From the NCBI RefSeq assembly GCF_904849725.1, contig NC_058519.1, forward strand, positions 575,887,669 to 575,951,668: 64,000 bases of DNA, given 5' to 3'. Each line of letters starts with the position of its first letter. Position 1 is the first letter of the stretch. Shown here in pieces: positions 21,558-32,868 of the stretch. Under the pieces are notes generated by a model. That model saw only the letters and a program-made list of their open reading frames with translations. It was not told where the DNA came from and did not search any database. The position numbers were made by a program, and so were the translations under genes. Source of the DNA: Hordeum vulgare subsp. vulgare (Eukaryota > Streptophyta > Magnoliopsida > Poales > Poaceae).

Positions 21558-21753
21558 CTTTTTAAATATATTTTTGCGCCACGTGACAAGGATGACGCGG
21601 GAGCGTGATCTATATGACCTCATTTTCTTATTTTTGACGATTACTGTGTGACTTTTCCCACCGCGCTTGACACCCAACGACTAGTAGTAGTAGTGGTAGT
21701 AGTAGTAGTAGTAGTAGGGGAAAGCATAAGGAACAAATAGATAGTTGCATGTC

Positions 21754-21873
21754 GGATGCGATCATACCAGCACTAAAGCACCGGATCCCATCAGAACTCC
21801 GAAGTTAAGCGTGCTTGGGCGAGAGTAGTACTAGGATGGGTGACCTCCTGGGAAGTCCTCGTGTTGCATTCCC
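21754..21873 (+). rRNA. 5S rRNA (consensus)
   Basis: Full length, consensus. Confidence 0.95.
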
Positions 21874-22054
21874 CTTTTTAAATATATTTTTGCGCCACGT
21901 GACAAGGATGACGCGGGACCGTGATCTATATGACCTCATTTTCTTATTTTTGACGATTACTGTGTGACTTTTCCCACCGCGCTTGACACCCAACGACTAG
22001 TAGTAGTAGTAGTAGTAGGGGCAAGCATAAGGAACAAATAGATAGTTGCATGTC

Positions 22055-22174
22055 GGATGCGATCATACCAGCACTAAAGCACCGGATCCCATCAGAACTC
22101 CGAAGTTAAGCGTGCTTGGGCGAGAGTAGTACTAGGATGGGTGACCTCCTGGGAAGTCCTCGTGTTGCATTCCC
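22055..22174 (+). rRNA. 5S rRNA (consensus)
   Basis: Full length, consensus. Confidence 0.95.
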
Positions 22175-22373
22175 CTTTTTAAATATATTTTTGCGCCACG
22201 TGACAAGGATGACGCGGGAGCGTGATCTATATGACCTCATTTTCTTATTTTTGACGATTACTGTGTGACTTTTCCCACCGCGCTTGACACCCAACGACTA
22301 GTAGTAGTAGTAGTAATAGTAGTAGTAGTAGTAGTAGGGGCCAGCATAAGGAACAAATAGATAGTTGCATGTC

Positions 22374-22493
22374 GGATGTGATCATACCAGCACTAAAGCA
22401 CCGGATCCCATCAGAACTCCGAAGTTAAGCGTGCTTGGGCGAGAGTAGTACTAGGATGGGTGACCTCGTGGGAAGTCCTTGTGTTGCATTCCC
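22374..22493 (+). rRNA. 5S rRNA variant copy
   Basis: Full length with C6T, C95G and C107T. Confidence 0.9.
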
Positions 22494-22689
22494 CTTTTTA
22501 AATATATTTTTGCGCCACGTGACAAGGATGACGCGGGAGCGTGATCTATATGACCTCATTTTCTTATTTTTGACGATTACTGTGTGACTTTTCCCACCGC
22601 GCTTGACACCCAACGACTAGTAGTAGTAGTGGTAGTAGTAGTAGTAGTAGTAGGGGCAAGCATAAGGAACAAATAGATAGTTGCATGTC

Positions 22690-22809
22690 GGATGCGATCA
22701 TAACAGCACTAAAGCACCGGATCCCATCAGAACTCCGAAGTTAAGCGTGCTTGGGCGAGAGTAGTACTAGGATGGGTGACCTCCTGGGAAGTCCTCGTGT
22801 TGCATTCCC
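22690..22809 (+). rRNA. 5S rRNA variant copy
   Basis: Full length with C14A; TTTATGACG spacer. Confidence 0.92.
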
Positions 22810-22999
22810 CTTTTTAAATATATTTTTGCGCCACGTGACAAGGATGACGCGGGAGCGTGATCTATATGACCTCATTTTCTTATTTATGACGATTACTGTG
22901 TGACTTTTCCCACCGCGCTTGACACCCAACGACTAGTAGTAGTAGTAGTAGTAGTAGTAGTAGGGGCAAGCATAAGGAACAAATAGATAGTTGCATGTC

Positions 23000-23119
23000 G
23001 GATGCGATCATACCAGCACTAAAGCACCGGATCCCATCAGAACTCCGAAGTTAAGCGTGCTTGGGCGAGAGTAGTACTAGGATGGGTGACCTCCTGGGAA
23101 GTCCTCGTGTTGCATTCCC
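23000..23119 (+). rRNA. 5S rRNA (consensus)
   Basis: Full length, consensus; GATGATGCGGGA spacer. Confidence 0.95.
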
Positions 23120-23309
23120 CTTTTTAAATATATTTTTGCGCCACGTGACAAGGATGATGCGGGAGCGTGATCTATATGACCTCATTTTCTTATTTTTGAC
23201 GATTACTGTGTGACTTTTCCCACCGCGCTTGACACCCAACGACTAGTAGTAGTAGTAGTAGTAGTAGTAGTAGGGGCAAGCATCAGGAACAAATAGATAG
23301 TTGCATGTC

Positions 23310-23403
23310 GGATGCGATCATACCAGCACTAAAGCACCGGATCCCATCAGAACTCCGAAGTTAAGCGTGCTTGGGCGAGAGTAGTACTAGGATGGGTGAC
23401 CTC
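23310..23403 (+). pseudogene. 5S pseudogene, 37 bp 3' deletion class
   Basis: Positions 1-94 fused to TATTTTT; flank CATCAGGAAC. Confidence 0.93.
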
Positions 23404-23516
23404 TATTTTTGCGCCACGTGACAAGGATGACGCGGGAGCGTGATCTATATGACCTCATTTTCTTATTTTTGACGATTACTGTGTGACTTTTCCCACCGCG
23501 CTTGACACCCAACGAC

Positions 23517-23565
<49 letters not shown>

Positions 23566-23566
23566 T

Positions 23567-23607
<41 letters not shown>

Positions 23608-23621
23608 TGTAGTAGTAGTAG
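23517..23621. repeat. (TAG)n, 105 bp with two TTG interruptions
   Basis: In the spacer of the truncated gene at 23310. Confidence 0.95.
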
Positions 23622-23657
23622 GGGCAAGCATAAGGAACAAATAGATAGTTGCATGTC

Positions 23658-23777
23658 GGATGCGATCATACCAGCACTAAAGCACCGGATCTCATCAGAA
23701 CTCCGAAGTTAAGCGTGCTTGGGCGAGAGTAGTACTAGGATGGGTGACCTCCTGGGAAGTCCTCGTGTTGCATTCCC
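23658..23777 (+). rRNA. 5S rRNA variant copy
   Basis: Full length with C35T; spacer GACGATCACTG, as after 1762 and 34237. Confidence 0.92.
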
Positions 23778-23958
23778 CTTTTTAAATATATTTTTGCGCC
23801 ACGTGACAAGGATGACGCGGGAGCGTGATCTATATGACCTCATTTTCTTATTTTTGACGATCACTGTGTGACTTTTCCCACCGCGCTTGACACCCAACGA
23901 CTAGTAGTAGTAGTAGTAGTACGGGAAAGCATAAGGAACAAATAGATAGTTGCATGTC

Positions 23959-24078
23959 GGATGCGATCATAACAACACTAAAGCATCGGATCCCATCAGA
24001 ACTCCAAAGTTAAGCGTGCTTGGGCGAGAGTAGTACTAGGATGGGTGACCTCCTGGGAAGTCCTCGTGTTGCATTTCC
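23959..24078 (+). rRNA. 5S rRNA, divergent copy
   Basis: Full length with C14A, G17A, C28T, G48A and C118T (1-118 becomes G-U). Confidence 0.83.
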
Positions 24079-24202
24079 CTTTTTAAATATATTTTTGCGC
24101 CACGTGACAAGGATGACGCGGGACCGTGATCTATATGACCTCATTTTCTTATTTTTGACGATTACTGTGTGACTTTTCCCACCGCGCTTGACACCCAACG
24201 AC

Positions 24203-24237
<35 letters not shown>

Positions 24238-24274
24238 CGGGAAAGCATAAGGAACAAATAGATAGTTGCATGTC

Positions 24275-24388
24275 GGATGCGATCATACCAGCACTAAAGC
24301 ACCGGATCCCATCAGAACTCCGAAGTTAAGCGTGCTTGGGCGAGAGTAGTACTAGGATGGGTGACCTCAGTCCTCGTGTTGCATTCCC
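24275..24388 (+). pseudogene. 5S gene with 6 nt deletion
   Basis: CTGGGA (positions 95-100) is missing, giving 114 nt. The internal control region, ends and terminator are intact, so it may still be transcribed, but the RNA arm at 95-100 is altered. Also at 26170 and 34854. Confidence 0.88.
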
Positions 24389-24569
24389 CTTTTTAAATAT
24401 ATTTTTGCGCCACGTGACAAGGATGACGCGGGACCGTGATCTATATGACCTGATTTTCTTATTTTTGACGATTACTGTGTGACTTTTCCCACCGCGCTTG
24501 ACACCCAACGACTAGTAGTAGTAGTAGTAGTAGGGGCAAGCATAAGGAACAAATAGATAGTTGCATGTC

Positions 24570-24689
24570 GGATGCTATCATACCAGCACTAAATCACCGG
24601 ATCCCATCAGAACTCCGAAGTTAAGCGTGCTTGGGCGAGAGTAGTACTAGGATGGGTGACCTCCTGGGAAGTCCTCGTGTTGCATTCCC
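24570..24689 (+). rRNA. 5S rRNA variant copy
   Basis: Full length with G7T and G25T; spacer GCGCCGCGTGAC lacks the CACGTG palindrome. Twin at 35149. Confidence 0.88.
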
Positions 24690-24876
24690 CTTTTTAAATA
24701 TATTTTTGCGCCGCGTGACAAGGATGACGCGGGAGCGTGATCTATATGACCTCATTTTCTTATTTTTGACGATTACTGTGTGACTTTTCCCACCGCGCTT
24801 GACACCCAACGACTAGTAGTAGTAGTAGTAGTAGTAGTAGGGGCAAACATAAGGAACAAATAGATAGTTGCATGTC

Positions 24877-24970
24877 GGATGCGATCATACCAGCACTAAA
24901 GCACCGGATCCCATCAGAACTCCGAAGTTAAGCGTGCTTGGGCGAGAGTAGTACTAGGATGGGTGACCTC
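24877..24970 (+). pseudogene. 5S pseudogene, 37 bp 3' deletion class
   Basis: Positions 1-94 fused to TATTTTT; flank GGGGCAAACAT. Twin at 35456. Confidence 0.93.
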
Positions 24971-25083
24971 TATTTTTGCGCCACGTGACAAGGATGACGC
25001 GGGAGCGTGATCTATATGACCTCATTTTCTTATTTTTGACGATTACTGTGTGACTTTTCCCACCGCGCTTGACACCCAACGAC

Positions 25084-25138
<55 letters not shown>

Positions 25139-25203
25139 TGTAGTAGTAGTAGTAGTAGTTGTAGTAGTAGTAGTAGTAGTAGTTGTAGTAGTAGTAGTAG
25201 TAG
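25084..25203. repeat. (TAG)n, 120 bp with three TTG interruptions
   Basis: In the spacer of the truncated gene at 24877; related to 35663. Confidence 0.95.
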
Positions 25204-25239
25204 GGGAAAGCATAAGGAACAAATAGATAGTTGCATGTC

Positions 25240-25359
25240 GGATGCGATCATACCAGCACTAAAGCACCGGATCCCATCAGAACTCCGAAGTTAAGCGTGC
25301 TTGGGCGAGAGTAGTACTAGGATGGGTGACCTCCTGGGAAGTCCTCGTGTTGCATTCCC
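25240..25359 (+). rRNA. 5S rRNA (consensus)
   Basis: Full length, consensus. Confidence 0.95.
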
Positions 25360-25483
25360 CTTTTTAAATATATTTTTGCGCCACGTGACAAGGATGACGC
25401 GGGAGCGTGATCTATATGACCTCATTTTCTTATTTTTGACGATTACTGTGTGACTTTTCCCACCGCGCTTGACACCCAACGAC

Positions 25484-25522
<39 letters not shown>

Positions 25523-25558
25523 GGGTAAGCATAAGGAACAAATAGATAGTTGCATGTC

Positions 25559-25657
25559 GGATGCGATCATACCAGCACTAAAGCACCGGATCCCATCAGA
25601 ACTCCGAAGTTAAGCGTGCTTGGGCGACCTCCTGGGAAGTCCTCGTGTTGCATTCCC
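25559..25657 (+). pseudogene. 5S pseudogene, 21 nt internal deletion
   Basis: Same GGGCGACCTCC junction as at 4931, so most of the IE and the C box are lost. Confidence 0.93.
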
Positions 25658-25850
25658 CTTTTTAAATATATTTTTGCGCCACGTGACAAGGATGACGCGG
25701 GAGCGTGATCTATATGACCTCATTTTTTTATTTTTGACGATTATTGTGTGACTTTTCCCACTGCGCTTGACACCCAACGACTAATAGTAGTAGTGGTAGT
25801 AGTAGTAGTAGTAGGGGCAAGCATAAGGAACAAATAGATAGTTGCATGTC

Positions 25851-25970
25851 GGATGCGATCATACCAGCACTAAAGCACCGGATCCCATCAGAACTCCGAA
25901 GTTAAGCGTGCTTGGGCGAAAGTAGTACTAGGATGGGTGACCTCCTGGGAAGTCCTCGTGTTGCATTCCC
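25851..25970 (+). rRNA. 5S rRNA variant copy
   Basis: Full length with G70A (IE). Confidence 0.88.
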
Positions 25971-26094
25971 CTTTTTAAATATATTTTTGCGCCACGTGAC
26001 AAGGATGACGCGGGAGCGTGATCTATATGACCTCATTTTCTTATTTTTGACGATTACTGTGTGACTTTTCCCACCGCGCTTGACACCCAACGAC

Positions 26095-26132
<38 letters not shown>

Positions 26133-26169
26133 CGGGAAAGCATAAGGAACAAATAGATAGTTGCATGTC

Positions 26170-26283
26170 GGATGCGATCATACCAGCACTAAAGCACCGG
26201 ATCCCATCAGAACTCCGAAGTTAAGCGTGCTTGGGCGAGAGTAGTACTAGGATGGGTGACCTCAGTCCTCGTGTTGCATTCCC
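26170..26283 (+). pseudogene. 5S gene with 6 nt deletion
   Basis: Positions 95-100 missing, as at 24275, 1895 bp upstream. Confidence 0.88.
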
Positions 26284-26464
26284 CTTTTTAAATATATTTT
26301 TGCGCCACGTGACAAGGATGACGCGGGACCGTGATCTATATGACCTCATTTTCTTATTTTTGACGATTACTGTGTGACTTTTCCCACCGCGCTTGACACC
26401 CAACGACTAGTAGTAGTAGTAGTAGTAGGGGCAAGCATAAGGAACAAATAGATAGTTGCATGTC

Positions 26465-26584
26465 GGATGCGATCATACCAGCACTAAAGCACCGGATCCC
26501 ATCAGAACTCCGAAGTTAAGCGTGCTTGGGCGAGAGTAGTACTAGGATGGGTGACCTCCTGGGAAGTCCTCGTGTTGCATTCCC
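26465..26584 (+). rRNA. 5S rRNA (consensus)
   Basis: Full length, consensus; spacer GCGCCGCGTGAC, as after 24570. Confidence 0.95.
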
Positions 26585-26771
26585 CTTTTTAAATATATTT
26601 TTGCGCCGCGTGACAAGGATGACGCGGGAGCGTGATCTATATGACCTCATTTTCTTATTTTTGACGATTACTGTGTGACTTTTCCCACCGCGCTTGACAC
26701 CCAACGACTAGTAGTAGTAGTAGTAGTAGTAGTAGGGGCAAGCATAAGGAACAAATAGATAGTTGCATGTC

Positions 26772-26891
26772 GGATGCAATCATACCAGCACTAAAGCACC
26801 GGATCCCATCAGAACTACGAAGTTAAGCGTGCTTGGGCGAGAGTAGTACTAGGATGGGTGACCTCCTGGGAAGTCCTCGTGTTGCATTCCC
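26772..26891 (+). rRNA. 5S rRNA variant copy
   Basis: Full length with G7A (the 7-112 wobble becomes A-U) and C46A; related to 2668. Confidence 0.9.
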
Positions 26892-27015
26892 CTTTTTAAA
26901 TATATTTTTGCGCCACGTGACAAGGATGACGCGGGAGCGTGATCTATATGACCTCACTTCCTTATTTTTGACGATTACTGTGTGACTTTTCCCACCGCGC
27001 TTGACACCCAACGAC

Positions 27016-27051
<36 letters not shown>

Positions 27052-27087
27052 GGGCAAGCATAAGGAACAAATAGATAGTTGCATGTC

Positions 27088-27181
27088 GGATGCGATCATA
27101 CGAGCACTAAAGCACCGGATCCCATCAGAACTCCGAAGTTAAGCGTGCTTGGGCGAGAGTAGTACTAGGATGGGTGACCTC
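27088..27181 (+). pseudogene. 5S pseudogene, 37 bp 3' deletion class
   Basis: C15G and positions 1-94 fused to TATTTTT, as at 2987. Followed by only about 13 TAG repeats. Confidence 0.93.
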
Positions 27182-27294
27182 TATTTTTGCGCCACGTGAC
27201 AAGGATGACGCGGGAGCGTGATCTATATGACCTCATTTTCTTATTTTTGACGATTACTGTGTGACTTTTCCCACCGCGCTTGACACCCAACGAC

Positions 27295-27333
<39 letters not shown>

Positions 27334-27369
27334 GGGCAAGCATAAGGAACAAATAGATAGTTGCATGTC

Positions 27370-27489
27370 GGATGCGATCATACCAGCACTAAAGCACCGG
27401 ATCCCATCAGAACTCCGAAGTTAAGCGTGCTTGGGCGAGAGTAGTACTAGGATGGGTGACCTCCTGGGAAGTCCTCGTGTTGCATTCCC
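27370..27489 (+). rRNA. 5S rRNA (consensus)
   Basis: Full length, consensus. Confidence 0.95.
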
Positions 27490-27667
27490 CTTTTTAAATA
27501 TATTTTTGCGCCACGTGACAAGGATGACGCGGGAGCGTGATCTATATGACCTCATTTTCTTATTTTTGACGATTACTGTGTGACTTTTCCCACCGTGCTT
27601 GACACCCAACGACTAGTAGTAGTAGTAGTAGGGGCAAGCATAAGGAACAAATAGATAGTTGGATGTC

Positions 27668-27787
27668 GGATGCGATCATACCAGCACTAAAGCACCGGAT
27701 CCCATCAGAACTCCGAAGTTAAGCATGCTTGGGCGAGAGTAGTACTAGGATGGGTGACCTCCTGGGAAGTCCTCGTGTTGCATTCCC
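27668..27787 (+). rRNA. 5S rRNA variant copy
   Basis: Full length with G58A (A box); flank C5T4 instead of C4T5. Confidence 0.86.
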
Positions 27788-27968
27788 CCTTTTAAATATA
27801 TTTTTGCGCCACGTGACAAGGATGACGCGGGAGCGTGATCTATATGACCTCATTTTCTTATTTTTGACGATTACTGTGTGACTTTTCCCACCGCGCTTGA
27901 CACCCAACGACTAGTAGTAGTAGTAGTAGTAGGGGCAAGCATAAGGAACAAATAGATAGTTGCATGTC

Positions 27969-28088
27969 GGATGCGATCATACCAGCACTAAAGCACCGGA
28001 TCCCATCAGAACTCCAAAGTTAAGCGTGCTTGGGCGAGAGTAGTACTAGGATGGGTGACCTCCTGGGAAGTCCTTGTGTTGCATTCCC
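27969..28088 (+). rRNA. 5S rRNA variant copy
   Basis: Full length with G48A and C107T. Twin at 36111. Confidence 0.9.
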
Positions 28089-28212
28089 CTTTTTAAATAT
28101 ATTTTTGCGCCACGTGACAAGGATGACGCGGGACCGTGATCTATATGACCTCATTTTCTTATTTTTGACGATTACTGTGTGACTTTTCCCACCGCGTTTG
28201 ACACCCAACGAC

Positions 28213-28248
<36 letters not shown>

Positions 28249-28284
28249 GGGCAAGCATAAGGAACAAATAGATAGTTGCATGTC

Positions 28285-28404
28285 GGATGCGATCATACCA
28301 GCACTAAAGCACCGGATCCCATCAGAACTCCGAAGTTAAGCGTGCTTTGGCGAGAGTAGTACTAGGATGGGTGACCTCCTGGGAAGTCCTCGTGTTGCAT
28401 TCCC
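28285..28404 (+). rRNA. 5S rRNA variant copy
   Basis: Full length with G64T (last A box base); spacer TTTTTACGCC. Twin at 36421. Confidence 0.86.
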
Positions 28405-28585
28405 CTTTTTAAATATATTTTTACGCCACGTGACAAGGATGACGCGGGAGCGTGATCTATATGACCTCATTTTCTTATTTTTGACGATTACTGTGTGACT
28501 TTTCCCACCGCGCTTGACACCCAACGACTAGTAGTAGTAGTAGTAGTAGGGGCAAGCATAAGGAACAAATAGATAGTTTCATGTC

Positions 28586-28705
28586 GGATGCGATCATACC
28601 AGCACTAAAGCACCGGATCCCATCAGAACTCTGAAGTTAAGCGTGCTTGGGCGAGAGTAGTACTAGGATGGGTGACCTCCTGGGAAGTCCTCGTGTTGCA
28701 TTCCC
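28586..28705 (+). rRNA. 5S rRNA variant copy
   Basis: Full length with C47T; flank GTTTCATGTC. Twin at 36719. Confidence 0.91.
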
Positions 28706-28829
28706 CTTTTTAAATATATTTTTGCGCCACGTGACAAGGATGACGCGGGAGCGTGATCTATATGACCTCATTTTCTTATTTTTGACGATTACTGTGTGAC
28801 TTTTCCCACCGCGCTTGACACCCAACGAC

Positions 28830-28864
<35 letters not shown>

Positions 28865-28907
28865 GTAGTAGGGGCAAGCATAAGGAACAAATAGATAGTT
28901 GCATGTC

Positions 28908-29027
28908 GGATGCGATCATACCAGCACTAAAGCACCGGATCCCATCAGAACTGTGAAGTTAAGCGTGCTTGGGCGAGAGTAGTACTAGGATGGGTGACCT
29001 CCTGGGAAGTCCTCGTGTTGCATTCCC
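28908..29027 (+). rRNA. 5S rRNA variant copy
   Basis: Full length with C46G and C47T; the preceding TAG tract has a TATTAG interruption. Confidence 0.9.
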
Positions 29028-29211
29028 CTTTTTAAATATATTTTTGCGCCACGTGACAAGGATGACGCGGGAGCGTGATCTATATGACCTCATTTTCTTA
29101 TTTTTGACGATTACTGTGTGACTTTTCCCACCGCGCTTGACACCCAACGACTAGTAGTAGTAGTAGTAGTAGTAGGGGCAAGCATAAGGAACAAATAGAT
29201 AGTTGCATGTC

Positions 29212-29331
29212 GGATGCGATCATACCAGCACTAAAGCACCGGATCCCATCGGAACTCCGAAGTTAAGCGTGCTTGGGCGAGAGTACTACTAGGATGGGTG
29301 ACCTCCTGGGAAGTCCTCGTGTTGCATTCCC
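29212..29331 (+). rRNA. 5S rRNA variant copy
   Basis: Full length with A40G and G75C; C5T4 flank. Confidence 0.88.
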
Positions 29332-29455
29332 CCTTTTAAATATATTTTTGCGCCACGTGACAAGGATGACGCGGGAGCGTGATCTATATGACCTCATTTT
29401 CTTATTTTTGACGATTACTGTGTGACTTTTCCCACCGCGCTTGACACCCAACGAC

Positions 29456-29490
<35 letters not shown>

Positions 29491-29533
29491 GTAGTAGGGG
29501 CAAGCATAAGGAACAAATAGATAGTTGCATGTC

Positions 29534-29653
29534 GGATGCGATCATACCAGCACTAAAGCACCGGATCCCATCAGAACTGTGAAGTTAAGCGTGCTTGGGC
29601 GAGAGTAGTACTAGGATGGGTGACCTCCTGGGAAGTCCTCGTGTTGCATTCCC
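29534..29653 (+). rRNA. 5S rRNA variant copy
   Basis: Full length with C46G and C47T; duplicate of 28908. Confidence 0.9.
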
Positions 29654-29837
29654 CTTTTTAAATATATTTTTGCGCCACGTGACAAGGATGACGCGGGAGC
29701 GTGATCTATATGACCTCATTTTCTTATTTTTGACGATTACTGTGTGACTTTTCCCACCGCGCTTGACACCCAACGACTAGTAGTAGTAGTAGTAGTAGTA
29801 GGGGCAAGCATAAGGAACAAATAGATAGTTGCATGTC

Positions 29838-29957
29838 GGATGCGATCATACCAGCACTAAAGCACCGGATCCCATCGGAACTCCGAAGTTAAGCGTGCTT
29901 GGGCGAGAGTACTACTAGGATGGGTGACCTCCTGGGAAGTCCTCGTGTTGCATTCCC
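29838..29957 (+). rRNA. 5S rRNA variant copy
   Basis: Full length with A40G and G75C; duplicate of 29212. Confidence 0.88.
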
Positions 29958-30144
29958 CCTTTTAAATATATTTTTGCGCCACGTGACAAGGATGACGCGG
30001 GAGCGTGATCTATATGACCTCATTTTCTTATTTTTGACGATTACTGTGTGACTTTTCCCACCACGCTTGACACCCAACGACTAGTAGTAGTAGTAGTAGT
30101 AGTAGTAGGGGCAAGCATAAGGAACAAATAGATAGTTGCATGTC

Positions 30145-30264
30145 GGATGCGATCATACCAGCACTAAAGCACCGGATCCCATCAGAACTCCGAAGTTAAG
30201 CGTGCTTGGGCGAGAGTAGTACTAGGATGGGTGACCTCCTGGGAAGTCCTCGTGTTGCATTCCC
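30145..30264 (+). rRNA. 5S rRNA (consensus)
   Basis: Full length, consensus; spacer CACGTGTC. Confidence 0.95.
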
Positions 30265-30445
30265 CTTTTTAAATATATTTTTGCGCCACGTGTCAAGGAT
30301 GACGCGGGAGCGTGATCTATATGACCTCATTTTCTTATTTTTGACGATTACTGTGTGACTTTTCCCACCGCGCTTGACACCCAACGACTAGTAGTAGTAG
30401 TAGTAGTAGGGGCAAGCATAAGGAACAAATAGATAGTTGCATGTC

Positions 30446-30565
30446 GGATGCGATCATACCAGCACTAAAGCACCGGATCCCATCAGAACTCCGAAGTTAA
30501 GCGTGCTTGGGCTAGAGTAGTACTAGGATGGGTGACCTCCTGGGAAGTCCTCGTGTTGCATTCCC
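30446..30565 (+). rRNA. 5S rRNA variant copy
   Basis: Full length with G68T (IE). Counterpart at 37341. Confidence 0.87.
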
Positions 30566-30749
30566 CTTTTTAAATATATTTTTGCGCCACGTGACAAGGA
30601 TGACGCGGGAGCGTGATCTATATGACCTCATTTTCTTATTTTTGACGATTACTGTGTGACTTTTCCCACCGCGCTTGACACCCAACGACTACTAGTAGTA
30701 GTAGTAGTAGTAGGGGCAAGCATAAGGAACAAATAGATAGTTGCATGTC

Positions 30750-30869
30750 GGATGCGATCATACCAGCACTAAAGCACCGGATCCCATCAGAACTCCGAAG
30801 TTAAGCTTGCTTGGGCGAGAGTAGTACTAGGATGGGTGACCTCCCGGGAAGTCCTCGTGTTGCATTCCC
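30750..30869 (+). rRNA. 5S rRNA variant copy
   Basis: Full length with G58T (A box) and T96C; spacer GCGCCCCGTGAC lacks CACGTG. Confidence 0.85.
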
Positions 30870-31068
30870 CTTTTTAAATATATTTTTGCGCCCCGTGACA
30901 AGGATGACGCGGGAGCGTGATCTATATGACCTCATTTTCTTATTTTTGACGATTACTGTGTGACTTTTCCCACCGCGCTTGACACCCAACGACTAGTAGT
31001 AGTAGTAGTAGTAGTAGTACTAGTAGTAGTAGGGGCAAGCATAAGGAACAAATAGATAGTTGCATGTC

Positions 31069-31188
31069 GGGTGCGATCATACCAGCACTAAAGCACCGGA
31101 TCCCATCAGAACTCCGAAGTTAAGCGCGCTTGGGCGAGAGTAGTACTAGGATGGGTGACCTCCTGGGAAGTCCTCGTGTTGCATTCCC
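31069..31188 (+). rRNA. 5S rRNA variant copy
   Basis: Full length with A3G (A-U to G-U in helix I) and T59C (A box). Confidence 0.86.
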
Positions 31189-31369
31189 CTTTTTAAATAT
31201 ATTTTTGCGCCACGTGACAAGGATGACGCGGGACCGTGATCTATATGACCTCATTTTCTTATTTTTGACGATTACTGTGTGACTTTTCCCACCGCGCTTG
31301 ACACCCAACGACTAGTAGTAGTAGTAGTAGTAGGGGCAAGCATAAGGAACAAATAGATAGTTGCATGTC

Positions 31370-31489
31370 GAATGCGATCATACCAGCACTAAAGCACCGG
31401 ATCCCATCAGAACTCCGAAGTTAAGCGTGCTTGGGCGAGAGTAGTACTAGGATGGGTGACCTCCTGGGAAGTCCTCGTGTTGCATTCCC
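31370..31489 (+). rRNA. 5S rRNA variant copy
   Basis: Full length with G2A, which turns the 2-117 wobble into A-U. Confidence 0.91.
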
Positions 31490-31678
31490 TTTTTAAATAT
31501 ATTTTTGCGCCACGTGACAAGGATGACGCGGGAGCGTGATCTATATGACCCCATTTTCTTATTTTTGACGATTACTGTGTGACTTTTGCCACCGCGCTTG
31601 ACACCCAACGACTAGTAGTAGTAGTAGTAGTAGTAGTAGTAGGGGCAAGCATAAGGAACAAATAGATAGTTGCATGTC

Positions 31679-31798
31679 GGATGCGATCATACCAGCACTA
31701 AAGCACCGGATCCCATCAGAACTCCGAAGTTAAGCGTGCTTGGGCGAGAGTAGTACTAGGATGGGTGACCTCTTGGGAAGTCCTCGTGTTGCATTCCC
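31679..31798 (+). rRNA. 5S rRNA variant copy
   Basis: Full length with C95T. Confidence 0.92.
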
Positions 31799-31922
31799 CT
31801 TTTTAAATATATTTTTGCGCCACGTGACAAGGATGACGCGGGACCGTGATCTATATGACCTTATTTTCTTATTTTTGACGATTATTGTGTGACTTTTTCC
31901 ACCGCGCTTGACACCCAACGAC

Positions 31923-31970
<48 letters not shown>

Positions 31971-32006
31971 GGGCAAGCATAAGGAACAAATAGATAGTTG
32001 CATGTC

Positions 32007-32126
32007 GGATGCGATCATACCAGCACTAAAGCACCGTATCCCATCAGAACTTCGAAGTTAAGCGTGCTTGGGCGAGAGTAGTACTAGGATGGGTGACCTC
32101 TTGGGAAGTCCTCGTGTTGCATTCCC
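32007..32126 (+). rRNA. 5S rRNA variant copy
   Basis: Full length with G31T, C46T and C95T. Confidence 0.88.
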
Positions 32127-32307
32127 CTTTTTAAATATATTTTTGCGCCACGTGACAAGGATGACGCGGGACCGTGATCTATATGACCTCATTTTCTTAT
32201 TTTTGACGATTACTGTGTGACTTTTCCCACCGCGCTTGACACCCAACCACTAGTAGTAGTAGTAGTAGTAGGGGCAAGCATAAGGAACAAATAGATAGTT
32301 GCATGTC

Positions 32308-32389
32308 GGATGCGATCATACCAGCACTAAAGCACCGGATCCCATCAGAACTCCGAAGTTAAGCGTGGAAGTCCTCGTGTTGCATTCCC
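32308..32389 (+). pseudogene. 5S pseudogene, 38 nt internal deletion
   Basis: AAGCGTG is joined to GAAGTCC, removing the 3' part of the A box, the IE and the C box; 82 nt remain. Twin at 39212. Confidence 0.93.
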
Positions 32390-32570
32390 CTTTTTAAATA
32401 TATTTTTGCGCCACGTGACAAGGATGACGCGGGACCGTGATCTATATGACCTCATTTTCTTATTTTTGACGATTACTGTGTGACTTTTCCCACCGCGCTT
32501 GACACCCAACGACTAGTAGTAGTAGTAGTAATAGGGGCAAGCATAAGGAACAAATAGATAGTTGCATGTT

Positions 32571-32690
32571 GGATGCGATCATACCAGCACTAAAGCACCG
32601 GATCCCATCAGAACTCCGAAGTTAAGCGTGCTTGGGCGAGAGTAGTACTAGGATGGGTGACCTCCTGGGAAGTCCTCATGTTGCATTCCC
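32571..32690 (+). rRNA. 5S rRNA variant copy (-1 T)
   Basis: Full length with G108A; T at -1, unlike its counterpart at 39475 which has C. Confidence 0.9.
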
Positions 32691-32868
32691 CTTTTTAAAT
32701 ATATTTTTGCGCCACGTGACAAGGATGACGCGGGAGCGTGATCTATATGACCTCATTTTCTTATTTTTGACGATTAGTGTGTGACTTTTTCCACCGCGCT
32801 TGACACCCAACGACTAGTAGTAGTAGTAGTAGGGGCCAGCATAAGGAACAAATAGATAGTTGCATGTC

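Larger units (their letters stand above)
19691..23657 (+). repeat. 13-unit higher-order repeat, copy 2
   Basis: Tandem copy of the block at 15679. Corresponding units lie about 3997-4012 bp apart, the differences coming from TAG tract length. A few point differences (C14A at 22690 against C14G at 18693; C28T only in 18377) post-date the duplication or reflect local conversion. Confidence 0.9.
28908..30144 (+). repeat. 2-unit tandem higher-order repeat (626 bp x2)
   Basis: Units C46G+C47T and A40G+G75C occur twice in alternation (28908, 29212; 29534, 29838) at exactly 626 bp spacing. Confidence 0.9.
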
